From assembly GCA_017695055.1 (NCBI GenBank), contig JADILY010000088.1, positions 1 through 6,260 on the forward strand: 6,260 bases of DNA. The letters are read 5' to 3'. This stretch comes from Merdivivens faecigallinarum. GTDB lineage: Bacteria; Bacteroidota; Bacteroidia; Bacteroidales; UBA932. This document shows, one piece after another, positions 1 to 4,951 of this stretch. Each line of letters begins with the position of its first letter. Position 1 is the first letter of the stretch. Under the pieces are notes generated by a model. That model was not told the DNA's origin. It was given only the letters and a program-made list of their open reading frames with translations, and made no database searches. A program made the position numbers and the translations under genes.

Positions 1-1023
1 GTCATAACAGCCATCACGGCACAGAACACGAAAGGTGTCTACGGCATACATCCCGTGCCCGCAGATATGGTTTCCGCACAACTCGAAGCCGTATTCACTG
101 ATTTGTCACCTGATTCCGTGAAAATAGGCATGGTAAATACCCAGGAGGAAGCACAGGCAATCGCCTCCGCCCTGGAAAAATACCGTCCGCGCCATGTCGT
201 ATTCGACCCGGTAATGGTTTCCACAAGCGGCTGCGGGCTGATGGCCGACGGGGCGATGAAAAGCATCGTGGAAACGTTGTTCCCCCTCTCCGGCCTTGTC
301 ACACCTAACCTTCAGGAGTGCGGCGCACTCACAAGCAAGCAGGTTTCGGGGCTCGGGGAAATGGAGCAGGCGGCACGGACATTATGCAGCCGCTACGGTT
401 GTTCCGTTCTCGTGAAGGGCGGACATTCCGAGGGAAACGAGATGACCGATGTACTGTACAATAACGGCCGCGCAGTCCTGTTCCACGGCAAAAGGATAGA
501 CACTCCGAACACTCACGGCACAGGCTGTACCCTGTCTTCGGCCATCGCCACCTTCCTTGCCAAAGGATTTTCCATGGAAGATTCGGTACAATATGCAAAG
601 GATTATGTAACTTTGTCGATAGCGGCCGGAAATGGACTGGGAATAGGGCACGGGCACGGCCCTCTTTGGCACCAGGCAAAAGGCACCGGCCTGAGGGATG
701 CCCAGCAGAGGGTGGACCGCTGGATAAGGCAGTACGGGGTGAGGTATTTCAACGAGCTGACCAATATGGCCGTGCTGACCGAAGAAGTCGGGGAACTCGC
801 AAGGGTCATGGCAAGAAAATACGGGGAACAGTCGTTCAAGCCGGGTGAAAACCGGGACCCTTCGGAAGAAATGGCCGATGTCCTCTGGGTGCTGGCCTGC
901 CTTGCAAACCAGACAGGTACGGATTTGAGCGAAGCGCTCGAAAGGAGTTTTGCCAAAAAGACGGCTCGGGACAGCGAAAGACACAGGAACAATCCTAAAA
1001 TCAATGACTTCCGAAACGATTGA
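1..1023 (+). CDS. thiD: ThiD (HMP/HMP-P kinase) fused to a C-terminal MazG-like pyrophosphohydrolase domain; 5' end cut off by window
   Basis: The frame is open from base 1, so the first possible start (GTG at 55) is only an internal codon. Residue numbers below count from codon 55. ThiD phosphorylates hydroxymethylpyrimidine (HMP) to HMP-P and HMP-PP for thiamine synthesis in the cytoplasm. Seen: TAQNT before codon 55, DPVMVSTSG at 51-59, TPNLQE at 83-88, KGGH at 121-124 and the ribokinase-fold anion hole with catalytic Cys, GTGCT, at 155-159. GLGIGHGHGP at 195-203 is a usual ThiD C-terminus. About 30-40 N-terminal residues, including the SGGAGIQAD segment, should lie outside the window. After a linker of a few residues, 213-315 is a full MazG-like all-alpha NTP pyrophosphohydrolase domain: LRDAQQRVDRWI, YFNELTNM, then metal-binding EEVGE (243-247) and EEMAD (271-275). 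The nearest upstream in-frame ATG is Met173, inside ThiD, so the second domain has no start of its own. Stand-alone versions of this domain are common in Bacteroidales; the fusion is the oddity. Family calls are firm; the joint function is inference. Confidence 0.93.
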   Translation, partial: VITAITAQNTKGVYGIHPVPADMVSAQLEAVFTDLSPDSVKIGMVNTQEEAQAIASALEKYRPRHVVFDPVMVSTSGCGLMADGAMKSIVETLFPLSGLVTPNLQECGALTSKQVSGLGEMEQAARTLCSRYGCSVLVKGGHSEGNEMTDVLYNNGRAVLFHGKRIDTPNTHGTGCTLSSAIATFLAKGFSMEDSVQYAKDYVTLSIAAGNGLGIGHGHGPLWHQAKGTGLRDAQQRVDRWIRQYGVRYFNELTNMAVLTEEVGELARVMARKYGEQSFKPGENRDPSEEMADVLWVLACLANQTGTDLSEALERSFAKKTARDSERHRNNPKINDFRND

Positions 1024-1066
1024 GCAGAATGTTTGAATAACCGTATAACATTTTAATATAAAAATT

Positions 1067-1447
1067 ATGGCATCAGTCAAAAGAAAAATAATCATTGCGG
1101 TTTCCGTGATTGCAGCCGTTGCCCTGGCCGCGTTCGTATACTTCAAGTTCTATTTCGTATTCGGCGAAGGGGTCAAGGCCGGAAACCTGAATTTCGTGGT
1201 TTACAAGGGCTACGTATTCAAGACATACGAAGGGAAAATCATACAGGCAGGCTTTACGGGAAGAAACAACACGACCTCCATACAGTCATACGAATTCGAA
1301 TTTTCGATAACTGACGAAAATATCGCCGATTCGCTGATGAGGTGCGGAGGCCGTGATGTAGAACTGCATTACAAGGAATACCTCGGAGCGTTGCCGTGGA
1401 GGGGGATGCAGAAGTACGTCGTGGACGGAATCATTGCCGTAAAATAA
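1067..1447 (+). CDS. Small membrane-anchored protein of a conserved Bacteroidales family, function unknown
   Basis: A 126-residue protein. Residues 5-31 are a basic-then-hydrophobic segment (KRKIIIAVSVIAAVALAAFV, then YFKFYFVF) that reads as an uncleaved N-terminal anchor or signal; there is no lipobox. The rest is a soluble domain of about 95 residues, probably mostly beta strand, with segments such as VYKGYVFKTYEGKIIQ, QSYEFEFSI, DENIADSLMRC and VELHYKEYLGALPWRG. From memory, short proteins with this KTYEGK / YKEY..LPWRG pattern recur in Bacteroidales and are sometimes mislabelled as 6-phosphogluconate dehydrogenase; nothing here resembles that enzyme. The gene follows the thiD fusion by 43 nt on the same strand, without a visible terminator, so co-transcription is plausible. 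The start is the first ATG after an AT-rich leader. I infer an inner-membrane protein with a periplasmic domain; no activity can be assigned. Confidence 0.8.
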   Translation: MASVKRKIIIAVSVIAAVALAAFVYFKFYFVFGEGVKAGNLNFVVYKGYVFKTYEGKIIQAGFTGRNNTTSIQSYEFEFSITDENIADSLMRCGGRDVELHYKEYLGALPWRGMQKYVVDGIIAVK

Positions 1448-1488
1448 CGGAGTAACGGAAGCCCACTCAAAATAACGGAAGGTCACTC
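1445..1488. repeat. Short tandem repeat in the gap between convergent genes
   Basis: TAACGGA occurs at 1445-1451, 1453-1459 and 1473-1479. The longer units TAACGGAAGCCCACTC (1453-1468) and TAACGGAAGGTCACTC (1473-1488) agree at 14 of 16 positions with a 20-bp period. The array begins in the stop codon of the upstream small membrane protein and ends over the stop codon of the repressor on the opposite strand. I see no hairpin with a T-run, so no intrinsic terminator can be called between these convergent genes. Confidence 0.6.
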
Positions 1489-1683
1489 GCCGTCTTCAAG
1501 TTCGAAAATGTCATTGACCCCGACTCCGAAGACCCTGGATATTTTCAAGGCAAGCAACGTGGACGGATTGAAACGCCCGGTTTCGACGGCGTTCACGGTC
1601 TGACGGCTCACACCGAGCTTCCCGGCAAGGTCGGACTGAGTGATGGAATGCATCGCCCGCAAAACTTTAAGATTATTTTTCAT
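1483..1683 (-). CDS. Small XRE/Cro-type helix-turn-helix transcriptional regulator
   Basis: A 66-residue protein made of a single HTH_3-type DNA-binding domain. Residues about 15-41 hold the helix-turn-helix (TQSDLAGKLGVSRQTVNAVE, then TGRFNPS), with recognition helix SRQTVNAVE at 26-34; the C-terminus, KISRVFGVGVNDIFELED, is the usual last helix of this compact class. The start at 1683 is chosen because an excellent Shine-Dalgarno, AAAAGGAGGT (1690-1699), sits about 7 nt upstream; a GTG at 1740 in the same frame would add only repeat-encoded residues. The ATG overlaps the TAA of the upstream membrane-protein gene by one base (TAATG), so translation is likely coupled. Membrane protein plus 66-75 residue XRE protein is a recurrent pairing in Bacteroidota and Firmicutes. 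I infer that it regulates its own operon through the palindrome at 2369-2381. The target and the signal are not evident. Confidence 0.92.
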   Translation of the reverse strand: MKNNLKVLRAMHSITQSDLAGKLGVSRQTVNAVETGRFNPSTLLALKISRVFGVGVNDIFELEDGE

Positions 1684-2288
1684 TACCGTACCTCCTTTTC
1701 GTTTCCACTTTGGCACCTCCGCCCGTTTCCACTTTGGCACCTCCGCCCGCTTCCATCTTCACCAGACCTGTTGTCCTGTTCCAGCTCGTCCGGCACTCTT
1801 CGGTTGCCGATGATTACACGCAACTTGAAGATTATGACATAGAGCAGCCAGAGTTGTTCGGCCCTGAGATAGAACCCGAATTCATAACCATTGGCCACGA
1901 TATAGTTCCTCAACCCATCGGTCATGCACAGACTCCATACAATGGACACCACTATATACAGGATTAGGTATGCAGCCGCAACCGCACCTATGGTACTTAG
2001 CCTGAGCCTGTCCATCATCTCGTCCTCGACCTTTTCCCTGGAAAAGGTTATGAAAGCAAGGGACAGAAGGCCGATTATATTCAATGCCGTCCTGACCCAC
2101 GGCGTATTGTAAGTTTCCAACAACCACGCAAAAAACGGCCAGGAGGAGGATTCCGGTACGAAGGCCCCGCACCAATAACATACCATACCTCCCAAAACAC
2201 CTGCAAGCATCAGGAAAAATACCGTAAAGCCTATCTTCTGAAAATAATGCGGCAACATCAGCCGCTTGACTGTAAATTTTGTACTCAT
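1683..2288 (-). CDS. Four-helix integral membrane protein paired with the XRE regulator
   Basis: A 201-residue protein from ATG 2288 (an in-frame TTG at 2306 adds six residues and is less likely). Hydrophobic segments at about 20-43, 64-82, 100-120 and 143-160 predict four membrane helices. Between helices 2 and 3 is a charged loop, SREKVEDEMMDRLRLS (83-98), which I recall from Bacteroidetes membrane proteins encoded next to small XRE proteins; the arrangement resembles the DUF2975-type membrane protein/HTH pairs of Firmicutes, but I cannot confirm membership. The C-terminal tail from about 161 is polar, and the 24-bp tandem repeat gives GRRCQSGN twice in a row (181-188 and 189-196). The gene is first in the operon, behind the promoter at 2360-2390, and its TAA overlaps the next ATG. 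Its role, perhaps sensing or sequestering the regulator, is inference only. Confidence 0.85.
   Translation of the reverse strand: MSTKFTVKRLMLPHYFQKIGFTVFFLMLAGVLGGMVCYWCGAFVPESSSWPFFAWLLETYNTPWVRTALNIIGLLSLAFITFSREKVEDEMMDRLRLSTIGAVAAAYLILYIVVSIVWSLCMTDGLRNYIVANGYEFGFYLRAEQLWLLYVIIFKLRVIIGNRRVPDELEQDNRSGEDGSGRRCQSGNGRRCQSGNEKEVR
1690..1699 (-). promoter_or_regulatory. Strong Shine-Dalgarno of the XRE regulator gene
   Basis: On the minus strand AAAAGGAGGT ends 6 nt before the ATG at 1683. This decides the start of the regulator at 1683. It stands out because the other complete genes of the window have only AT-rich leaders. It lies within the end of the upstream coding sequence. Confidence 0.85.
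1702..1749. repeat. Two perfect 24-bp tandem units at the 3' end of the membrane-protein gene
   Basis: Bases 1702-1725 and 1726-1749 are identical 24-mers. On the minus strand each unit contains GGCGGAGGTGCC and ends GTGGAAACG. A degenerate relation continues on both sides: TGGAAGCG precedes the array, and TGGAAACG runs into the true Shine-Dalgarno AAAAGGAGGT of the regulator gene. Because 24 is divisible by 3, copy-number change leaves the upstream protein in frame. In that protein the units encode GRRCQSGN twice; in the regulator's frame they encode AEVPKWKR. Confidence 0.9.
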
Positions 2289-2290
2289 GG

Positions 2291-2320
2291 CAATAACATT
2301 TAACAATTAACAATAACATT
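2291..2320. repeat. 10-bp direct repeat in the leader of the membrane-protein gene
   Basis: CAATAACATT occurs exactly at 2291-2300 and 2311-2320, separated by TAACAATTAA. On the minus strand this places AATGTTATTG twice in the 5' leader, ending 2 nt before the ATG at 2288. The leader otherwise lacks a Shine-Dalgarno. It may be a regulatory site or simply AT-rich sequence. Confidence 0.5.
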
Positions 2321-2359
2321 CCGCAATAGCAGATTTGGCAATTATACTTCATTTCCTCG

Positions 2360-2390
2360 CAAATGTAATGTAAACTTTACAATTTAACAA
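2360..2390 (-). promoter_or_regulatory. Bacteroides-type promoter of the membrane protein/XRE operon
   Basis: On the minus strand the -7 element TACATTTG (2360-2367) matches the Bacteroides consensus TAnnTTTG exactly, and TTG (2388-2390) lies 20 bp upstream as the -33 element. Transcription should start near 2353, giving a leader of about 65 nt before the ATG at 2288. The spacer holds the palindrome at 2369-2381. Confidence 0.75.
2369..2381. promoter_or_regulatory. Operator-like palindrome TGTAAACTTTACA inside the promoter spacer
   Basis: A perfect 13-bp palindrome (TGTAAA-C-TTTACA) sits between the -33 and -7 elements of the XRE operon. Related half-sites lie close by: AATGTAA at 2362-2368, overlapping the -7 element, and TTTACATT at 2397-2404, just upstream of -33. 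A protein bound here would block RNA polymerase, and the small XRE protein encoded by the operon is the obvious candidate. Binding is inference. Confidence 0.6.
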
Positions 2391-2416
2391 CTATTCTTTA
2401 CATTATTTTCAATTAA

Positions 2417-2584
2417 TTCCACCCCATAGCCAGGCGGTACTTTTGCAACTTATTAACAATCAATACATTACCAAAAACGCTCCTACGCTTGGGTACCTCA
2501 GAAAGCACCCAAAGACAGCCCGCATTTTCATAAATCACTGATTATCAATTACCCCAGAAAGAACAAGATGGCTATGGGGTGGAA
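2417..2584. repeat. Perfect 16-bp inverted repeat with arms 136 bp apart in the divergent intergenic region
   Basis: TTCCACCCCATAGCCA (2417-2432) is the exact reverse complement of TGGCTATGGGGTGGAA (2569-2584). The arms lie between the two divergent promoters, about 26 bp from the left -33 and about 61 bp from the right one. The interior codes for nothing I can support. It holds a small hairpin (TTGGGT 2489-2494 / ACCCAA 2507-2512) and a near-direct repeat (TACCTCAGAAAG 2494-2505, TACCCCAGAAAG 2550-2561). No target-site duplication is visible, so I do not call a transposable element. The span could be a pair of operators, a folded RNA, or a remnant of a small mobile repeat. The rest of the 2391-2745 gap is AT-rich and shows no gene. 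Confidence 0.85.
2438..2445 (+). promoter_or_regulatory. Possible -7 element TACTTTTG reading right, no clear -33 partner
   Basis: TACTTTTG fits TAnnTTTG and is followed by GCAACTTATTAACAATC. The expected -33 position, near 2415, reads AATTCC rather than TTTG, so this is a weak candidate. If used, it would make a transcript starting around 2452 that crosses the repeat region, either as a long leader for the protease operon or as a small RNA. Confidence 0.25.
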
Positions 2585-2645
2585 AAACAGGTTGATAAGA
2601 ATCGGTTTTCCCTCCTCATCATGGCATCCGTCAACCAACAAAATC

Positions 2646-2676
2646 TTTGAAAAATCTTTGAAAAATATTATATTTG
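2646..2676 (+). promoter_or_regulatory. Bacteroides-type promoter of the C10 protease/lipoprotein operon
   Basis: TTTG (2646-2649) and TATATTTG (2669-2676) are separated by 19 bp and match the -33 TTTG / -7 TAnnTTTG consensus. The start of transcription would be near 2683, giving a leader of about 60 nt before the ATG at 2746. AAATCTTTGA is directly repeated (2641-2650 and 2652-2661), so a second TTTG lies at 2657-2660; this duplicates the -33 box but only the first has proper spacing. Confidence 0.7.
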
Positions 2677-2745
2677 TTGCGACTTTACTAAGCATTATCA
2701 TTTGTTTAAATATAACTAAAGCTAAGAATTAAAACTTTTTGCATT

Positions 2746-4101
2746 ATGAAACGCCTGTTCTTTATTTTATCAATGCTCTCATTATTTTCGTGCAATGAAA
2801 AGATTAATCCTAATGACTCTGTTTATTCGAGAGGAGCGGATATTAAAGAAAATGACAATGTCGTTACCATAGAAGAGGCTTTATCTAATCTTAATTGCAT
2901 AATGTCTGCGATTTCAAATGATACACGATCATTTATTGGCGATAAAACAGTTTCTTATATAGATACGCTAAAATTAGCAAATTTGAATAATTGTATGAGC
3001 GCAACAAAATCAGGAGAATCTTTTTCGAATTTGCTTTATTTGGCTAATTTCAATGAAGGCGGATATGCATTGTTAGGGGCGGATAAAAGAATAGACCCCA
3101 TAATAGCAATAGTAAAAGAAGGAACGATTGCCGCGACAGATTTCAATGTTTCCGACACCACTTCCCATACATTTAGTATCAATCAGTTATATTGCGAAGA
3201 GGACGGAGATTATTATATAGGTAATAGCGGCAATTTTTCTCCTTTATCGTTTGTTAAATCATATTTAAGCAAGATTGTGTCCAATCCGATAACTGCATCA
3301 GAGGACGAAGAATTTTTATATTATTGTATTGTCGATGATCCGACAGCAATAATGCCGATGATGATTACCCGTTGGGATCAAAAACGACCATTTAATCATT
3401 TATGTACTTATCCCGGTGATTATCGTCCTGCCGGATGCGGAACTATTGCTGGAGCACAGGTATTGGCATATACTAAAACAGCTTCATTGTCGACACATTT
3501 CGAAATTGATGATATGACATGGAATGAATTGGAGATTCCATATTATTATGATTACAAAACAAAGAATGACCGAGACATAAACGGTGGCGATTACTATTCT
3601 TTAAATGATTATGTAAATAACTATACGGATTATATGCTGAGGGAAGAATATATAAGTAAAGTAGTACGTACGATGGCCGTGAATATAGGAGCAAAATTCA
3701 ATTTCTTTGGTTCTGGCCAGACTTTCATGACACCTCAGCAACTATGTAATTATATGAAATCAATCGGATATTCTCAAGCAAATAAAAAAATAGGATATTC
3801 AGAAACTCCAATTATTAATATGCTGGAAGCAGGAAAACCTGTTATTATCTCAGCGTTAGAAAATTTTTCAGAAGGGCATTTCTGGGTAATCGATGGGATG
3901 CAGTATGTTTATAAAAAAAATGTAAATACCGGCGAAATTCAGAATTTACTTATGGTCAACTGTAATTGGGGATGGCGCGGAGAATGTGACGGTTTTTATC
4001 TTTCCGGAATCTTTGACACACGTTCGGGAAGCCTTACCAAGTCAGACAAATACCCTGGCGGATTTTATGCGGACTTTTGGTTCAGAATAATTACCTATTA
4101 A
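2746..4101 (+). CDS. C10 (streptopain-family) cysteine protease lipoprotein with Spi-type prodomain
   Basis: A 451-residue secreted papain-fold protease. Residues 1-16 are a type II signal with lipobox LFSC (Cys16), so the protein is lipid-anchored, and there is no acidic surface-export cluster after the Cys. Residues about 40-130 look like the Spi/I69 prodomain that keeps C10 enzymes inactive (LANFNEGGYALLGADKRIDP at 99-118). The mature domain starts near ITRWDQKRPFN (207-217). Catalytic Cys231 is in PAGCGTIAGAQVLAY, His378 in GHFWVIDG, and the third motif is NCNWGWRGECDGFY (405-418) with the Asn-Trp pair. The usual motifs are GCVAT and NWGWGG; here Val is Gly and the last-but-one Gly is Arg. 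All catalytic residues remain, so activity is expected. The gene is clearly more AT-rich than its neighbours, suggesting acquisition. It has its own promoter at 2646-2676 and is followed after 10 nt by another lipoprotein gene. In Bacteroides fragilis C10 proteases are linked to Spi-like inhibitor genes, a useful precedent. The family call is firm; the substrate is unknown. Confidence 0.93.
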   Translation: MKRLFFILSMLSLFSCNEKINPNDSVYSRGADIKENDNVVTIEEALSNLNCIMSAISNDTRSFIGDKTVSYIDTLKLANLNNCMSATKSGESFSNLLYLANFNEGGYALLGADKRIDPIIAIVKEGTIAATDFNVSDTTSHTFSINQLYCEEDGDYYIGNSGNFSPLSFVKSYLSKIVSNPITASEDEEFLYYCIVDDPTAIMPMMITRWDQKRPFNHLCTYPGDYRPAGCGTIAGAQVLAYTKTASLSTHFEIDDMTWNELEIPYYYDYKTKNDRDINGGDYYSLNDYVNNYTDYMLREEYISKVVRTMAVNIGAKFNFFGSGQTFMTPQQLCNYMKSIGYSQANKKIGYSETPIINMLEAGKPVIISALENFSEGHFWVIDGMQYVYKKNVNTGEIQNLLMVNCNWGWRGECDGFYLSGIFDTRSGSLTKSDKYPGGFYADFWFRIITY

Positions 4102-4111
4102 AATATAAATT

Positions 4112-4882
4112 ATGAAAAAATTATCACTATTGCTTTTGGCTGTTTGCTGCTTTTCAATCGTTTCCTGCGAGATGTTCTGGGGAATAAAGACTGTTGATTC
4201 ATTTATTCTGACATATTGCAAGATAACAAACGAGGCTACAGTCCGCTTATCAAGGGATACTCATAACGATTCATTATATTTGAGAGTCGTTTTTGACAGT
4301 GAACGGATAGCTGATGCCCAGTCGATGCACGGAGGCACCAGTTATGGCGACTTATATGACAGCCTCAGGCATGCATACAACGATGTGGGCTATCCGAAAC
4401 CTTACAAGACAGCGCCTACAGGCGACCCGAGCATGCTGTATCCTGCGGTCTACACCGATGAGGTTCACGGCATTGATATAGTTTCCGATATGGCATGGGG
4501 ACAATATGCACCTGGAACTTCTCTTAACAGTCTGTTCACTGTAGAGATTGCATCGCATTTCCCGTATATCGAAAGCCGGTATGCCCCGGAATACTGTATT
4601 GTCGATGATTCAATGGGGCCGGGAGATTACAGGGATTTTTACAATAATGTCTACACCGACAGGTACCTTTACAGGATTCCGCTGGATGAAGCAAAGCCGG
4701 AATACTTCAAAATGCTTGATGCCTCTTTGGGAATCCGGCTTTCAGTTCCATTATCAGAAGTTCCGGAAAATCCGAAGCTGACTATAATCGTTACCATGCA
4801 AGATGGCCGTGAACTAAAAGGCTATATCAGCAGCATTGACGGGACAAAGTCCGGAGCGAGCAATGTTTCATTAAATAATTAA
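4112..4882 (+). CDS. Lipoprotein of unknown function, co-transcribed with the C10 protease
   Basis: A 256-residue protein with a type II signal peptide (MKKLSLLLLAVCCFSIVSC, lipobox IVSC, Cys19), so it is exported and lipid-anchored. I do not recognise the family. The mature part is rich in Tyr and Asp, and its C-terminal third (about 205-250, with LTIIVTMQDGRELKGYIS) looks beta-rich, like an immunoglobulin-type or barrel domain. No catalytic motif is visible. It starts 10 nt after the protease stop with only an AT-rich leader, so the two should be made together. Residues 161-166, YCIVDD, are identical to protease residues 193-198, and GDYRDFYNNVYTDRYL (171-186) loosely matches protease 281-298. 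It is not a Spi-like sequence, although linked inhibitors are known for C10 proteases in B. fragilis; inhibitor, chaperone, substrate or unrelated passenger all remain possible. Base composition is less AT-rich than the protease gene. Confidence 0.85.
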   Translation: MKKLSLLLLAVCCFSIVSCEMFWGIKTVDSFILTYCKITNEATVRLSRDTHNDSLYLRVVFDSERIADAQSMHGGTSYGDLYDSLRHAYNDVGYPKPYKTAPTGDPSMLYPAVYTDEVHGIDIVSDMAWGQYAPGTSLNSLFTVEIASHFPYIESRYAPEYCIVDDSMGPGDYRDFYNNVYTDRYLYRIPLDEAKPEYFKMLDASLGIRLSVPLSEVPENPKLTIIVTMQDGRELKGYISSIDGTKSGASNVSLNN

Positions 4883-4897
4883 TAGTCAGATATTTGT

Positions 4898-4951
4898 AAA
4901 AAAGCAACCCTTATCCTTGTTGAATGATTGCGAATCATAACAAGGCAAGGG
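4898..4951 (-). terminator. Intrinsic terminator of the M13 peptidase gene
   Basis: A long hairpin is formed by CCCTT and CCTTGTT (4908-4912, 4915-4921) pairing with AACAAGG (4939-4945) and AAGGG (4947-4951), topped by a perfect ATGATT-GCG-AATCAT stem-loop (4924-4938). On the minus strand it is followed by TTGC and six T (4903-4898). It begins about 22 nt after the minus-strand stop codon. In the plus direction the same hairpin has no T-run, so it would be at best a weak terminator for the convergent lipoprotein operon. Confidence 0.85.

Noticed and set aside
55..57. GTG as a start codon for the thiD fusion
   Set aside because: The frame remains open to base 1 and the upstream residues, including TAQNT, are conserved ThiD sequence, so the true start lies outside the window.
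382..1146. Long open frame on the minus strand opposite the thiD fusion
   Set aside because: It lies antisense to a gene with unmistakable ThiD and MazG motifs, and its translation shows no domain or plausible gene context. The other minus-strand frames here (39-302, 329-679, 603-1004) are shadows too.
1445..1488. CRISPR-like array or terminator
   Set aside because: Units are too short and too few for CRISPR, and there is no stable hairpin with a T-run.
1684..1740. GTG start at 1740 giving an 85-residue XRE protein
   Set aside because: The extension is encoded by the 24-bp repeat (AEVPKWKR) and the ATG at 1683 has a near-ideal Shine-Dalgarno and gives the normal family length.
2289..2306. 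TTG start at 2306 for the membrane protein
   Set aside because: ATG 2288 follows shortly, and the residues before it (LNVIA) come from the repeated AT-rich leader; a TTG start has no Shine-Dalgarno support.
1882..2352. 156-codon minus-strand frame overlapping the four-helix membrane protein
   Set aside because: It is an alternative frame of the same DNA, with no membrane or domain pattern, and starts upstream of the predicted transcription start.
2417..2584. Insertion sequence or MITE with terminal inverted repeats
   Set aside because: No transposase, no flanking target duplication and no second copy visible in the window; I keep it only as an inverted repeat.
2391..2745. tRNA or other standard RNA gene in the long intergenic region
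   Set aside because: No cloverleaf, no CCA-type end and no recognisable riboswitch core could be found by reading either strand.
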